Position numbers and translations under genes: made by a program. 43,985 nucleotides of DNA from an uncultured Lachnospiraceae bacterium (GTDB lineage Bacteria > Bacillota > Clostridia > Lachnospirales > Lachnospiraceae), in assembly GCA_944383835.1 (NCBI GenBank), contig CALWRE010000008.1, positions 1-43,985 on the forward strand. The letters run 5' to 3'. This document shows positions 30,528-39,338 of this stretch, piece after piece. Numbering within the stretch: the stretch's first letter is position 1; the number at the start of each line of letters is the position of its first letter. The notes under the pieces are model-generated. The model had not been told where the DNA came from and did not search any database. It was given only the letters and a program-made list of their open reading frames with translations.

Positions 30528-32435
30528 TTAGTGCTCGGACGACATGATATCGTCCTTGGTCGCCGGGACAACGCCCGGCTGAGATTTCTGCGCATCCGGC
30601 GGCTTTGGTTTCCGTACGGCGCGTTTTTTCTGTTTGGGCTGCGGAGCATCCACCTCCTTTCGCTGAGATTTGCCCCATTCCGGAACATGGGCGGAAGCCT
30701 TGCAGGGGTGAAGCTTGGAAGCCTCCGGATGAAGGGTATAGTCCAGCTTATCCACCTTTAAAATTTTCCGCCCCCGGATAATCACCAACGCCTGGGATAC
30801 CGGGAGCCGCAGCACCTCGTCCATCGTCAGCAGCCTGCGCCGCCCGACGCCGCTAGTTTCCCGGTATTCCGGCGTGTAGTTGCTCACCCGCCATGTGCCA
30901 AGCTGCTTTGCCTTGCTCTGCACATGGACGGATACCTCGCCGGACCGCTCGCTGATGTACTCTGCTGTCAACGGATCGGAACAGCCCAAAAAATATTGGA
31001 TATCGCTGTTTCCCAATATCTCCTGCCACTGGTTTTGCGGATAGCGGTTCTGAAGCCCCGCTAAATTCTGAAACACGCAGCTCATGGAAATATTGCGGGA
31101 ACGGATCACGCTGATCTTGCGGGACAAATCCGGAATGACACCGCAGGCCGTCAGTTCCTCACCCAGCACATGGACGGGGACCGGTAGCTTTCCGCCGGGG
31201 CAGTTTTTGTCAGCGTAGCGGACGAGCTTGATAAAGCAAAAGGACAGGAACAAAGAGGAAAGGAAATCAAAGGTGCTGTCTTGGTCGGAATTGACCACAT
31301 AATAGGCGCACGGCTTTTGCCCCGGCAGTTCCAGGTCTATTTCATCAAACCCTGTCATATTGCAGATTTTCTTGTTTTGGAACACCTGCAGCCTGCTGCC
31401 AAGCCCGATAATAACGCCGCTGCGCACCGTATCGGATGCCTGCCGGAAAATTGCGAACGGCGCTTTGGCCGGATGGGAGGAAGGGAGCAGGTCGAACAGG
31501 TTTTTCAATTCCTGCTCCGCCGTATGGGTGAGCAGCTTGTAGACCTCTTCCATGGTTTTCCGCCCCTCCGGGTAGCCCCGTTCCACATACAAAACCAAAG
31601 CCTTGAGGAGATTCGTTTCCGCGCTGTCCCAGAAGTGGTCGCCCCGTTCATCCCCGGTATTCTTGATAATAACGTCGCAGAAAAGCTGGGCCATCAGTTC
31701 GTCACCTTCAATTTCCGAAAGGCAGGCCCAGGCGTCCGAGTTCTCCGGGGATACCAGGTTGAACACCCGGACGGTATAGCCCTGTTCCCGCAGATACTGG
31801 CTTGTTGTTTCGTACAGTTCGGATTTGGGATCACAGATAATCAGGGATTCCCCCTGTGCCGCCGCCTGAAGGATGCGGTTGATGCAGTAGGCCCTGGTCT
31901 TCATCGAACCGCTGGCACCGTATACGGCGATATTCCGGTTGAGCCGGCTTTCTTCCGGCACACAGACGTATTTACCGTTCAGCGTGCCGAGAATGGCGCC
32001 GGTATGCTTTTTCAGGCTGGAGGTTAAGTCCAGCACCTCTTCTGCTTCCTTTTCGGACATAAAACCCGATGTGCCGTAGGTGCCCTTTTTGGAATAGATG
32101 AAATTCCGCTCCTTATCGTACTCCCCGGTGTCCCCATAGCCCATCCGCATCACCATGACAATGAGCAGGGCCAGTACACCGGCGCAGATGAGCACGCCGA
32201 TGATCCCATACGGGAAACTGAACATAGCCGCAAGGCAGGCGGACAACGAAAATGTCGGCATTTCCGGCGATGTTCCATAGCCGGGTGTGCCGCCCGCGTC
32301 TTTCCATATGGTATAGTTGCGGATAAACTGCGCGATGTACCCGCCTCCGTAAAGCAGGGCAAACAGAAGGGGCGGGAATCCCAGCAGAATCGAAAACAGC
32401 CTTTTGCGTCTTATATGCAAAATCTCCTTTCCCAT
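30528..32435 (-). CDS. VirD4/TraG-type coupling protein
   Basis: This 635-residue T4SS coupling ATPase has two N-terminal membrane helices (about residues 12-32 and 60-95). The nucleotide site GASGSMKTRA (about 175) replaces the usual Gly before Lys with Met. DPKSELYE follows near residue 205, and the Walker B region reads VLGEELTACG near 423, where most homologues have LDEF. RSRNISMSCVFQNLAGL is the conserved Arg/Gln motif. The C-terminus is basic and Pro-rich. It would recruit the DNA-protein substrate and pump it to the channel. The first ATG lacks a clear ribosome site and overlaps the preceding gene by 25 bases; a TTG at 32420 is an alternative. Confidence 0.9.
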   Translation of the reverse strand: MGKEILHIRRKRLFSILLGFPPLLFALLYGGGYIAQFIRNYTIWKDAGGTPGYGTSPEMPTFSLSACLAAMFSFPYGIIGVLICAGVLALLIVMVMRMGYGDTGEYDKERNFIYSKKGTYGTSGFMSEKEAEEVLDLTSSLKKHTGAILGTLNGKYVCVPEESRLNRNIAVYGASGSMKTRAYCINRILQAAAQGESLIICDPKSELYETTSQYLREQGYTVRVFNLVSPENSDAWACLSEIEGDELMAQLFCDVIIKNTGDERGDHFWDSAETNLLKALVLYVERGYPEGRKTMEEVYKLLTHTAEQELKNLFDLLPSSHPAKAPFAIFRQASDTVRSGVIIGLGSRLQVFQNKKICNMTGFDEIDLELPGQKPCAYYVVNSDQDSTFDFLSSLFLSFCFIKLVRYADKNCPGGKLPVPVHVLGEELTACGVIPDLSRKISVIRSRNISMSCVFQNLAGLQNRYPQNQWQEILGNSDIQYFLGCSDPLTAEYISERSGEVSVHVQSKAKQLGTWRVSNYTPEYRETSGVGRRRLLTMDEVLRLPVSQALVIIRGRKILKVDKLDYTLHPEASKLHPCKASAHVPEWGKSQRKEVDAPQPKQKKRAVRKPKPPDAQKSQPGVVPATKDDIMSSEH

Positions 32436-33532
32436 TTTTCAAAGTTGATGGTTTGAAACCGTACCTGCTCCCCGCAGCAGCGGCGGAGGGCTTCCGCCTG
32501 AAAATCAAAGCAGATCAGCGTGCCGGCTTTATTCTGGAGCCGGAGCGCCGTGTCAAACCGCCGGATGCGGGGCAGGTCGCAGGTGTAGGCGAAAAGGACA
32601 GGACTACCGCTGCCGTCGATGGCGTCGTTTTCTATGGGAAGCCCCTCGTCCTTCTCCCACAAATCCGTTAACAGAAGGGCTTCCAGCTCTTCGGACAGTT
32701 CTGCGTTGCACATCATCCGCAGCAGCTTTTCGCCCCTGCGGTCGTTTGTCAAATAGTAAAAATGTTCGTAGCTTCCGTCCAGCAGCAGGTACTGCCTGCC
32801 GCCCTCCCCCGAAAGGATAGTAGCGGCCAGCTCCATATTGTCCCCCAAAAGCAGTCCCTTCACATCCTCCGGCGCGTACTGCTCCGGCAGCCGTTCCCGG
32901 CAAAGGATTGTCTGCATCAGCGCCTTGGTCCGCATTTCTGCCCGGTACTGCCATTTCATCAGGGAGCCGCCCAGGTTATATATCACAAAGACGGCGCTTT
33001 CTGTCAGCAGGACACCGGCCGAGCGCGCACCCTTGATTTTTACGGCCTCTATTCCCAGTTCCTTGATCTCGCGGGAATTGTAAAAAGCAGGGGCCGTGAT
33101 GAAAATCTGCGGGCGTCCATCCCAAGCCGGGGAAAACACCTCCGGTTTTTCATCAGGGAAAATAGCGGCGCCCGCATTCTGCATGGTGGCGGCGGTTTCG
33201 GCTATCCGGTGTAGCCGCTGCCGCCGGGCCGGTTCACTTTTGATATGGTTGGTTTCCGCGGCACCGGCCAGATACGGAAGGAACCGCTCCGGCCGGTCCG
33301 CTGTGAGAAGCCCCTTTGCCTTTGCTGTCAGGCGGTATCCGCGCAGGCCGTCCTTGTAAAAGGTGCGGAGTAAATGTTTTTGTTTAAGAGATTGTATGAC
33401 ATGGGCCTTATATGCCTCTCCACCGGGCAGACGGGAGAGCCGGTCTGTGGGAAACTCGCCGGACAGGGCGACAAACTCTAAAATCCGGTAAGCGGCCGTC
33501 TGTCTGCCGGGGAGGGTTTGTCGGGACTGCAT
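32411..33532 (-). CDS. Winged-helix ICE protein, 373 aa
   Basis: Residues about 10-80 form a winged helix (AAYRILEFVALSGEFPTDRL, VIQSLKQKHLLRTFYKDGLRGYRL), and the rest is an alpha/beta domain with no motif I recognise. The general layout resembles proteins annotated as replication-relaxation or mobilisation-linked in Clostridial ICEs. No catalytic His or Tyr set of a relaxase is apparent. It directly precedes and overlaps the coupling-protein gene, so it could help bring element DNA to it. GGGAGG precedes the ATG by 8 bases, just after a terminator-like hairpin. Confidence 0.65.
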   Translation of the reverse strand: MQSRQTLPGRQTAAYRILEFVALSGEFPTDRLSRLPGGEAYKAHVIQSLKQKHLLRTFYKDGLRGYRLTAKAKGLLTADRPERFLPYLAGAAETNHIKSEPARRQRLHRIAETAATMQNAGAAIFPDEKPEVFSPAWDGRPQIFITAPAFYNSREIKELGIEAVKIKGARSAGVLLTESAVFVIYNLGGSLMKWQYRAEMRTKALMQTILCRERLPEQYAPEDVKGLLLGDNMELAATILSGEGGRQYLLLDGSYEHFYYLTNDRRGEKLLRMMCNAELSEELEALLLTDLWEKDEGLPIENDAIDGSGSPVLFAYTCDLPRIRRFDTALRLQNKAGTLICFDFQAEALRRCCGEQVRFQTINFEKWERRFCI

Positions 33533-33556
33533 GGCGTTCGCCTCCCTTCTAAAAAA

Positions 33557-33583
33557 TTACCCAGCCGCGATTAACCTGGGTAA
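33557..33583 (-). terminator. Terminator-like hairpin abutting gene 32411-33532
   Basis: TTACCCAG pairs perfectly with CTGGGTAA over an 11-base loop, and TTTTTT follows on the minus strand, ending 5 bases before GGGAGG. The 90 bases upstream (33584-33673) hold further G/C-rich complementary segments (GGAACAG with CTGTTC), so the leader is highly structured and has no room for a promoter after the stem. Confidence 0.8.
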
Positions 33584-33673
33584 AACCCGCCTTTTCGTAT
33601 TGCCCTGAACAGCCCGGAAGGACGCGCTTTCCCGGCGTTTTTCCGGTATCCTGTTCCGGGGGCCCGAAAAAGC

Positions 33674-34336
33674 CTAAAAATCGGATATGGATTTCAGGCG
33701 GTTTTCACGCTCTTTTATCCATTCCGGGAAGCGTTCTTTTCCCATCACGGAAATACAGGTGCAATCCCGGTCCCCGATTTCCGTCGTGTTGTAGGCGTCG
33801 CACAAAAGCCCGCTGTCGTCCTCCATGAGGAAAGCGGCGATCACGTCCAGCATCTGTTTTAATTCCAAGTTGTCGTAATCCCGTACCCGCGATAAAGGGC
33901 GTTCTTTGCTGTAAATGTGGGAAAAGCAGACGACGCAGTGGCCGAACTTCGGAAGCGTGTGGCTGTCCGCATACTGGTTCATAGTAAAATACAGCGGGTC
34001 GCTCAGGAACTCGGAGCTTTTCCTTCCTTTCCGCTTCGGGACCAGGCAGGGGAGGAATATGTTTAATACGCCATCCTCCTCCGAAACTCGGATCCCCTGC
34101 ACAACGCCGGCGGAAGTGAGGTATTCGGCTTTTTTCATATTCGTGCTTTCATAAATCAAATGCCGCATTTTGCAGGCAATCAGTTCGCTGTGCAGGGCGG
34201 CGTCCGTGGAAAGCAGCCCATAATTTTCCGGATACCGTTCAATATCGGTCCGGTTCATCGCGCAAAGCGTATTGGACAGCTTGGAGATATCCTCCAGCAG
34301 CCCGTTGATGTATTGCGATATGTGCGCTCGGTTCAA
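33674..34336 (-). CDS. ICE hypothetical protein (DUF6100-like), 220 aa
   Basis: A TTG start at 34336 lies 7 bases after AGGAGG and overlaps the preceding stop. The protein is soluble, with a helical N-terminus (ISQYINGLLEDISKLSNTL) and a beta-rich middle (LNIFLPCLVPKRKGRKSSEF). It resembles proteins that I associate, from memory, with the DUF6100 family in this gene order. The function is unknown, but it is consistently placed between VirB4 and VirD4 genes. Confidence 0.6.
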   Translation of the reverse strand: MNRAHISQYINGLLEDISKLSNTLCAMNRTDIERYPENYGLLSTDAALHSELIACKMRHLIYESTNMKKAEYLTSAGVVQGIRVSEEDGVLNIFLPCLVPKRKGRKSSEFLSDPLYFTMNQYADSHTLPKFGHCVVCFSHIYSKERPLSRVRDYDNLELKQMLDVIAAFLMEDDSGLLCDAYNTTEIGDRDCTCISVMGKERFPEWIKERENRLKSISDF

Positions 34337-34875
34337 TAAGGTTCCTCCTGTTTCTGTTTAAAATACTGAATTTCGCCCGTGTCGGATACCGTACAGAAAG
34401 CGGCCGTGCCCGGGACGCGGAGCCGGGCGATCTGCTCCGCCCCCTCGACAATGAGGATACGCCTGCCGCCCTCTTCCCCGGACCGGGCGAGCGCGTGCTC
34501 CACCAGCGTTTCCTTATCCGGAGGGACGCAGATAACCTCATAAACCTCGCCGCCCGCAAAAAAGATGATTTTGACTGGGAAATCATCGGGGGAGTGATAC
34601 TCCGCCCGGTCTGCGAAATCCGCCAGTACCCATAAAGCCGATAGCATTTCCCAGTCTGTCTCAAAGTCCGGGCTGTCATAGTAAATATCGATCCGCGGGC
34701 TATAGAAAACCCGCCCCTGTTTCACAAGATAGCCCAGCAGGTTATCCAGCACCCCCCTGTCCTTATGTGGATAGAGCCGGTACAGTTGCCCGCGCCGGAT
34801 ACAGTGGTAGCTGGATATATCCCGCAGCAGGCAGGCCGCCTCTTTGCCGTACAGCTGTTCTCTGGTTTTCACCAT
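34333..34875 (-). CDS. ICE hypothetical protein (DUF5697-like), 180 aa
   Basis: Residues about 8-75 look like a winged helix (ACLLRDISSYHCIRRGQLYRL, VLDNLLGYLVKQGRVFYSP). The rest is alpha/beta (VKIIFFAGGEVYEVICVPP). I associate this layout with DUF5697 from memory. AAAGGAG precedes the ATG by 8 bases and overlaps a perfect palindrome. It is probably a DNA-binding accessory protein of the transfer region. Confidence 0.6.
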   Translation of the reverse strand: MVKTREQLYGKEAACLLRDISSYHCIRRGQLYRLYPHKDRGVLDNLLGYLVKQGRVFYSPRIDIYYDSPDFETDWEMLSALWVLADFADRAEYHSPDDFPVKIIFFAGGEVYEVICVPPDKETLVEHALARSGEEGGRRILIVEGAEQIARLRVPGTAAFCTVSDTGEIQYFKQKQEEPY

Positions 34876-34886
34876 TTTCCATCTCC

Positions 34887-34908
34887 TTTAATACGTATTA
34901 AATCCGTA
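34887..34908. promoter_or_regulatory. Perfect 16-bp palindrome with shared flank
   Basis: TTTAATACGTATTAAA (34887-34902) is a perfect palindrome and overlaps the AAAGGAG ribosome site of the 180-residue gene. With the following ATCCGTA it matches 19 of 22 positions of the site at 23774-23795. On the minus strand CGCAT/ATGCG and TTTTTT lie just before it. It could be an operator or block translation by folding. Confidence 0.5.
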
Positions 34909-34949
34909 AAAAATCCGCATACAGCCGGGTAATGCGTATTCCGTCCGTG

Positions 34950-37931
34950 TTAAGCCTGTATTCCCTCCTTCTGCCGCAGCAGCTCCTGCAATTCCCGCCG
35001 GTCGGTAGTAATCAGGGATTTTTCCAAGTCGCTGCACTTGAACTCCACTGTGATGTTGTTGTTGTTCGAGCTGATAAGCCCGTTGCCGCGCTCAAAATGG
35101 GTAATCTCCATGACCTCCGCTTCGGAAAGGTGGAGGATATTCTGGACGCGCTGCGCCTCCTCGTCCTCCAGATTGAGGATTACCTTGGTCTTGCAGTTGT
35201 TGATGATTCCCTTTCCATACTTGCCGTCCTCCAGCGCGAAGAAATCGTTGAGGTCCTGTGTGGCGCAGATCGCACTGCCGCCGTAGCCCCGGATGATTTT
35301 GAAAATCTCCAGCACATATTCTGCCGCCAGTCGGTTTCCCCCGCCGCCGATGAGCTGCCAACACTCGTCGATATAGATGGCCTTTTCCACCGTCCGGTTT
35401 TCTTTTGCTTTGTCCCAGACAAAATCGACCGCGATAAACATACCGGCGGTGAGCAGGTCACCGCTCAGTTCCGAAATATCCAGCACGGTGTACTTGTTGG
35501 ATAAATCCACGTTGGTCTGCTGGTTGAAAGAACGGGCGGAGCCATGAACAAGTCGGTTCAGGATATTCGCCAGCCGCCTGGTTTCCGGGGAAGCGGACAG
35601 CACCTCATACAAATCCCCTAATATGGGCATTTCCCGGTAGTGGCCTGGGTTCCGCGGGTCGTCCAGCGAAGCGTTGTCGTGGGTGATGCCCTTTTTGTTA
35701 TAGGTTTTAATCAGCGCCTCGTCCAAAAGTTGCCGTTCCTCATGGTCCATATCCGGAATCAAAAGGGAAAAGAAGATGTGTAGCTGCTGGATTTTGGAAG
35801 CCAGCGCCGATTTTTCCAAAGCGCCGCCGTCTAGCAGCTCGTCCGCCGACGTATCGGTTTTCCGGATTTCCATAACGTTGATACAGTTTTTCGATGCCGG
35901 GCTGATTTGGATAAACTCGCCGCCGATGTTTTTGCAGGCCCGGTGGAATTCATGGCCTTTTAACGGCGCAATAATAAATACCTGGACGCCTTTCCGCCGC
36001 ATCCGAAGCCCCATCAGCTGCATGGTAAAGGTTTTGCCGGCCCCGCTGGTCCCCAAAATCGCCATATTCGCGTTTTTGTAGACCTTGGAATTGAAGATAT
36101 CCACAATAACCAGAGAATTGTTAATCTTGTTGGTTCCAAGCAGGATTCCGTTGTCGTCGCACAGCTCAAAAGCCGTAAACGGATAGCAGCTTGCCGCCCC
36201 GGCCGTCAGGACGTTGCGTTTGGAGCGCCCAAACAGGTGTTTTTCCAGGCTGGTGAGGGGGAGGGCTGAAAGGAACGCCTGCTCTTCCCGGAAAGGGCAG
36301 GCGCAGACGTTCAAATCCTGGGATACCAGCAACTTCCGCATTTCCCTTTCGCGCCATTCCAGATCCTCCGGCGTTTCGGCGGTGATGGTAATAAGGAGAT
36401 TCATATAGTAGAAATCCTCGTTGTTGGCAAGCCCGTCTTTGAGAAAGTAGCCGCTGCGGATTGCCCCGTCCAAATCGTCAAAGTCGGTGTTCGTGTCGCT
36501 AGCCTCCTTGATTTTGGAGCGGTTGATCCGGAGCTGCTGGCCCAGCTTATGCACCATGCGTTCCTTGGGCTGTTTCGCCAGAAACAGGTCGATGTCAATG
36601 CCGTCGCCGGCATTAACCAACAGGCTCAACCACCCGGCTGCTACGCGGGACTTGTACCCGTCGGACGGGATCAGCAGGTACGAATGGTACAGCCCGTCGA
36701 TGCAAAGGTATTTGGCATGGGTAAAATCAATGGTTTTTGGAGCGAAAAACTCCGTGCAGGGGATAGCGTCGGTGCTTTTCCCCTGCTCCACATACCGGGA
36801 TACGACCTCCTCCACACGGGAGGACAGCGGCACGTCGGAGCTTTCCTGCCGGCACAGGATGTTATACAGCACATCTACCGTAAATTCGTCCTCATTTTCC
36901 GGCATCAGCACTTCGTTGCCGCACTGTTTCAGGTAATTGACCGCCGTGCGGGCGGCAACCTGCAGCGACGATACAGCGTCCGCTTCCTCGTCCCCGCCCC
37001 TGCGCCCGAACGCCTCATATTCGAAGGCGATGAAAAAGCGCCGGGTAGTCGCCTCACGGGAGCCGATGCGCCCTACCAGCTTCAGATAATCCTCTTGAAG
37101 CATCCGGCAGTGGGGGTCTGTCTCCCGTTCCATTTCCTGTTTCACGATTTCCGTGTGCTTATTGATATCCGCCCGTTTCGTCAGCACCTTGAACTGGATT
37201 TTGACCGGGCTGATTTTAAGATAGCTGATGAAGGAATAAATAATGCTGCGCTGCTCCCTGGCGCTGCGCAGCAGGAAGTTAATCGGCACCACCTCGATCA
37301 CCTTGATATACCGGTGGTCTTTGGTATAGATAATGCCGTTTTCAATCTTATCAATGGGGAGGTAAGCGGCCGCCGGGTTCAAAAAATCCGTCCCGGCCTG
37401 CTGCCGGCGCGGCCGCGGTTTCTCCTCCCGCTGTTTTTGTTTCCGCGGTTTTTCTTCCTTTGCCTCCGGCGCCGGCTTTTCCTTTTTAGCCGACCGTTTC
37501 CGGATAACGCCCAGAATCTCGGCCATCATGGAAGGCTCCTTGTCCTCACCCTTCTTTTCTTCACGGGCCGCTTTCCTTTCCGGCTTTTCTTTTTTCACCT
37601 TCTTTGCCGGCGTTTCCTTTTCAGGGACGATTCCTACCACACGCCGGTTTTTTATCCATTTTAAGAAAGCAAAAATAAAGGACGACAGGCATTCTCCCGA
37701 TACGCCGAACAGCCCCAGAAGGCCCAGGGGAAGGGCGGTCAGGCACAGAATAATGATCCGCGTCGTCAGTGGTATATCCAGCAGGAAAACCGGCAGGCCT
37801 GCCCCTACGGCAAGGATACCGGCCTCGATTGCGTTGCGCAGCTTAAAAAGCCCGCCGAACAGGGTGGAACCCTCAATAAAGTTCGGCGGAATATAGTAGG
37901 TTTCAAATTCATTGTCTTTGGGTTTGCTCAT
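34950..37931 (-). CDS. PrgI-VirB4 fusion, T4SS ATPase
   Basis: This is a 993-residue protein. Residues 1-95 (ETYYIPPNFIEG then two membrane helices at about 35-90) resemble the separate PrgI protein of related elements. A highly charged Lys/Glu/Pro linker spans about 95-185. The VirB4/TraE ATPase follows, with Walker A GTSGAGKT near residue 634 and Walker B AIYIDECW near 855. It energises pilus or channel assembly and substrate transfer at the membrane. AGGAGG precedes the ATG by 6 bases, and the gene starts 10 bases after the C39 peptidase stop. PrgI and VirB4 are usually separate genes, so the fusion is a useful family marker. Confidence 0.9.
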   Translation of the reverse strand: MSKPKDNEFETYYIPPNFIEGSTLFGGLFKLRNAIEAGILAVGAGLPVFLLDIPLTTRIIILCLTALPLGLLGLFGVSGECLSSFIFAFLKWIKNRRVVGIVPEKETPAKKVKKEKPERKAAREEKKGEDKEPSMMAEILGVIRKRSAKKEKPAPEAKEEKPRKQKQREEKPRPRRQQAGTDFLNPAAAYLPIDKIENGIIYTKDHRYIKVIEVVPINFLLRSAREQRSIIYSFISYLKISPVKIQFKVLTKRADINKHTEIVKQEMERETDPHCRMLQEDYLKLVGRIGSREATTRRFFIAFEYEAFGRRGGDEEADAVSSLQVAARTAVNYLKQCGNEVLMPENEDEFTVDVLYNILCRQESSDVPLSSRVEEVVSRYVEQGKSTDAIPCTEFFAPKTIDFTHAKYLCIDGLYHSYLLIPSDGYKSRVAAGWLSLLVNAGDGIDIDLFLAKQPKERMVHKLGQQLRINRSKIKEASDTNTDFDDLDGAIRSGYFLKDGLANNEDFYYMNLLITITAETPEDLEWREREMRKLLVSQDLNVCACPFREEQAFLSALPLTSLEKHLFGRSKRNVLTAGAASCYPFTAFELCDDNGILLGTNKINNSLVIVDIFNSKVYKNANMAILGTSGAGKTFTMQLMGLRMRRKGVQVFIIAPLKGHEFHRACKNIGGEFIQISPASKNCINVMEIRKTDTSADELLDGGALEKSALASKIQQLHIFFSLLIPDMDHEERQLLDEALIKTYNKKGITHDNASLDDPRNPGHYREMPILGDLYEVLSASPETRRLANILNRLVHGSARSFNQQTNVDLSNKYTVLDISELSGDLLTAGMFIAVDFVWDKAKENRTVEKAIYIDECWQLIGGGGNRLAAEYVLEIFKIIRGYGGSAICATQDLNDFFALEDGKYGKGIINNCKTKVILNLEDEEAQRVQNILHLSEAEVMEITHFERGNGLISSNNNNITVEFKCSDLEKSLITTDRRELQELLRQKEGIQA

Positions 37932-37940
37932 GGAATCCTC

Positions 37941-39338
37941 CTATCCAATAATCCAGAACGGGCCTCCGGCCGCCGCCCCCTCTCTGGCTTCGTCAAGGAT
38001 AATAGACAAATCCCATTCCTGCTCGCTTCGCTCATAGCTGGCGGGGTCCGCTACCAGGATTTTGCCGTTCCGGACGCCGCGAAGGACAATAAAATGGCCG
38101 GAATTTGTAAAGTGTCCCTCGTCCATCAGCGCGACTACCAGCTTCCCGCCGCTCAACGCGTCCGAAATTTTTTGTCCGCCGTCCTTTCCGCATCCCTCCA
38201 CCGGAAGTTCCCATGCCTCAGCGGCGGCAGGGATCAGGCCGTGGTAAGAGCCGTTGCCCGAAGCCCAGTAGCCGTGTTCATACGACCATCTGGCCATTTC
38301 CACCGGATCGACAATGTCTTCCGTAAGTGAGGAAACCACAATCGCCATCGCGGTAGGGCCGCAGCCATAGCCGCCGATGTCGTCCGTCCCGTAGGGCTTA
38401 TCCGCATAGCGTTCGTCCAGTTGGTTGAAGTAGACAACCTCCGTGTCCCCATCGGTAAACTTGATATCACCGAGAGAACCGATTGCTTCATACCCATTCG
38501 GCAGGCGCTGGAACATCCCATCACCCAAAAACACGCTCAAATTTTGGGCGTAGTTATTTGAAAGCTCCTTTTGCTCCGCGTCCAGATGGAACACATGGTC
38601 CGCGAAATAATCCTCGCCGTTGTAAACAATGGTATATACGATCCAGTCCTCCGTCACTGTGGTCGAAGTTTCCGTTTCCTTGCCGGTACCGGAGTCCACC
38701 GTAACGGTGGTTTCCACCCGCGTCCGGGTTTCCTCTTTTGATGTGTAAGAGTACAGCTCCCCTTTGGCGCTCCGCAGGGTGGACTCCATATCGGCAAAGG
38801 TAATGGATTCAAAATCCTCGTTTTTGGAGGCGCAGAACTGGGAGACAAAGGCGTTGGCGTTATATGCCGGGGCGTTCTCATGCGGGTTGATGATTTCCCG
38901 CTGGTCGGCGGTGGACGAAGCGAAATCATCCTCAATTTCCTTTAATATGTCTTCCAGTGCTTCCGATAGGACGCCGCTCACGGAGTTTGTAATATCAGTC
39001 ATGTTTTCCGTAATATAGGCGCTGTCGTTGAGCACAGGCACCGTCGGATCGTCCGGGGTAAAAGCGTCCACCAGCCCGCCGAAAATGAGGGCGGGCAGCA
39101 TGAGGATAAACAAAACAGGCAACAGCATGATAAATACTGTAATCAGAATAATTTTCCCAATCAGGTGCCGGTTTCCCCAAACAAGCCCTGCCACCGCACC
39201 GTAAGGCCCGCCGGCAGCGGCGCCCTTGGCGGCCCCGGCGATTGCTTTCCCGGTCTTGACCGCACCCCGCACCGCGTTGGCGGCCTGCGCCCCTTTTTCC
39301 ACAGGGCTGGAACCCTGGCTGCTTTTTTCTTCCGGCAT
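37941..39338 (-). CDS. Membrane-anchored C39-type peptidase of the conjugation module
   Basis: This is a 465-residue protein. The N-terminal 55 residues are Ala/Gly-rich and cytoplasmic. One strong membrane helix follows (about 62-88), then an extracellular part. Residues about 305-465 form a C39-type domain with Cys in YGCGPTAMA (about 326), His in SGHFIVL (about 414) and Asp in VADPAS (about 428), preceded by FNQLDERYADK. It occupies the place where related ICEs encode a cell-wall hydrolase. It may cleave peptidoglycan cross-bridges or proteins at the mating site. Its start overlaps the preceding stop (TGATG). Confidence 0.82.
   Translation of the reverse strand: MPEEKSSQGSSPVEKGAQAANAVRGAVKTGKAIAGAAKGAAAGGPYGAVAGLVWGNRHLIGKIILITVFIMLLPVLFILMLPALIFGGLVDAFTPDDPTVPVLNDSAYITENMTDITNSVSGVLSEALEDILKEIEDDFASSTADQREIINPHENAPAYNANAFVSQFCASKNEDFESITFADMESTLRSAKGELYSYTSKEETRTRVETTVTVDSGTGKETETSTTVTEDWIVYTIVYNGEDYFADHVFHLDAEQKELSNNYAQNLSVFLGDGMFQRLPNGYEAIGSLGDIKFTDGDTEVVYFNQLDERYADKPYGTDDIGGYGCGPTAMAIVVSSLTEDIVDPVEMARWSYEHGYWASGNGSYHGLIPAAAEAWELPVEGCGKDGGQKISDALSGGKLVVALMDEGHFTNSGHFIVLRGVRNGKILVADPASYERSEQEWDLSIILDEAREGAAAGGPFWIIG

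Noticed and set aside
36549-37664. Plus-strand frame of 371 codons inside the virB4 gene
   Set aside because: It is antisense to a well-supported ATPase, and its product is a low-complexity chain rich in His, Arg, Phe and Leu.
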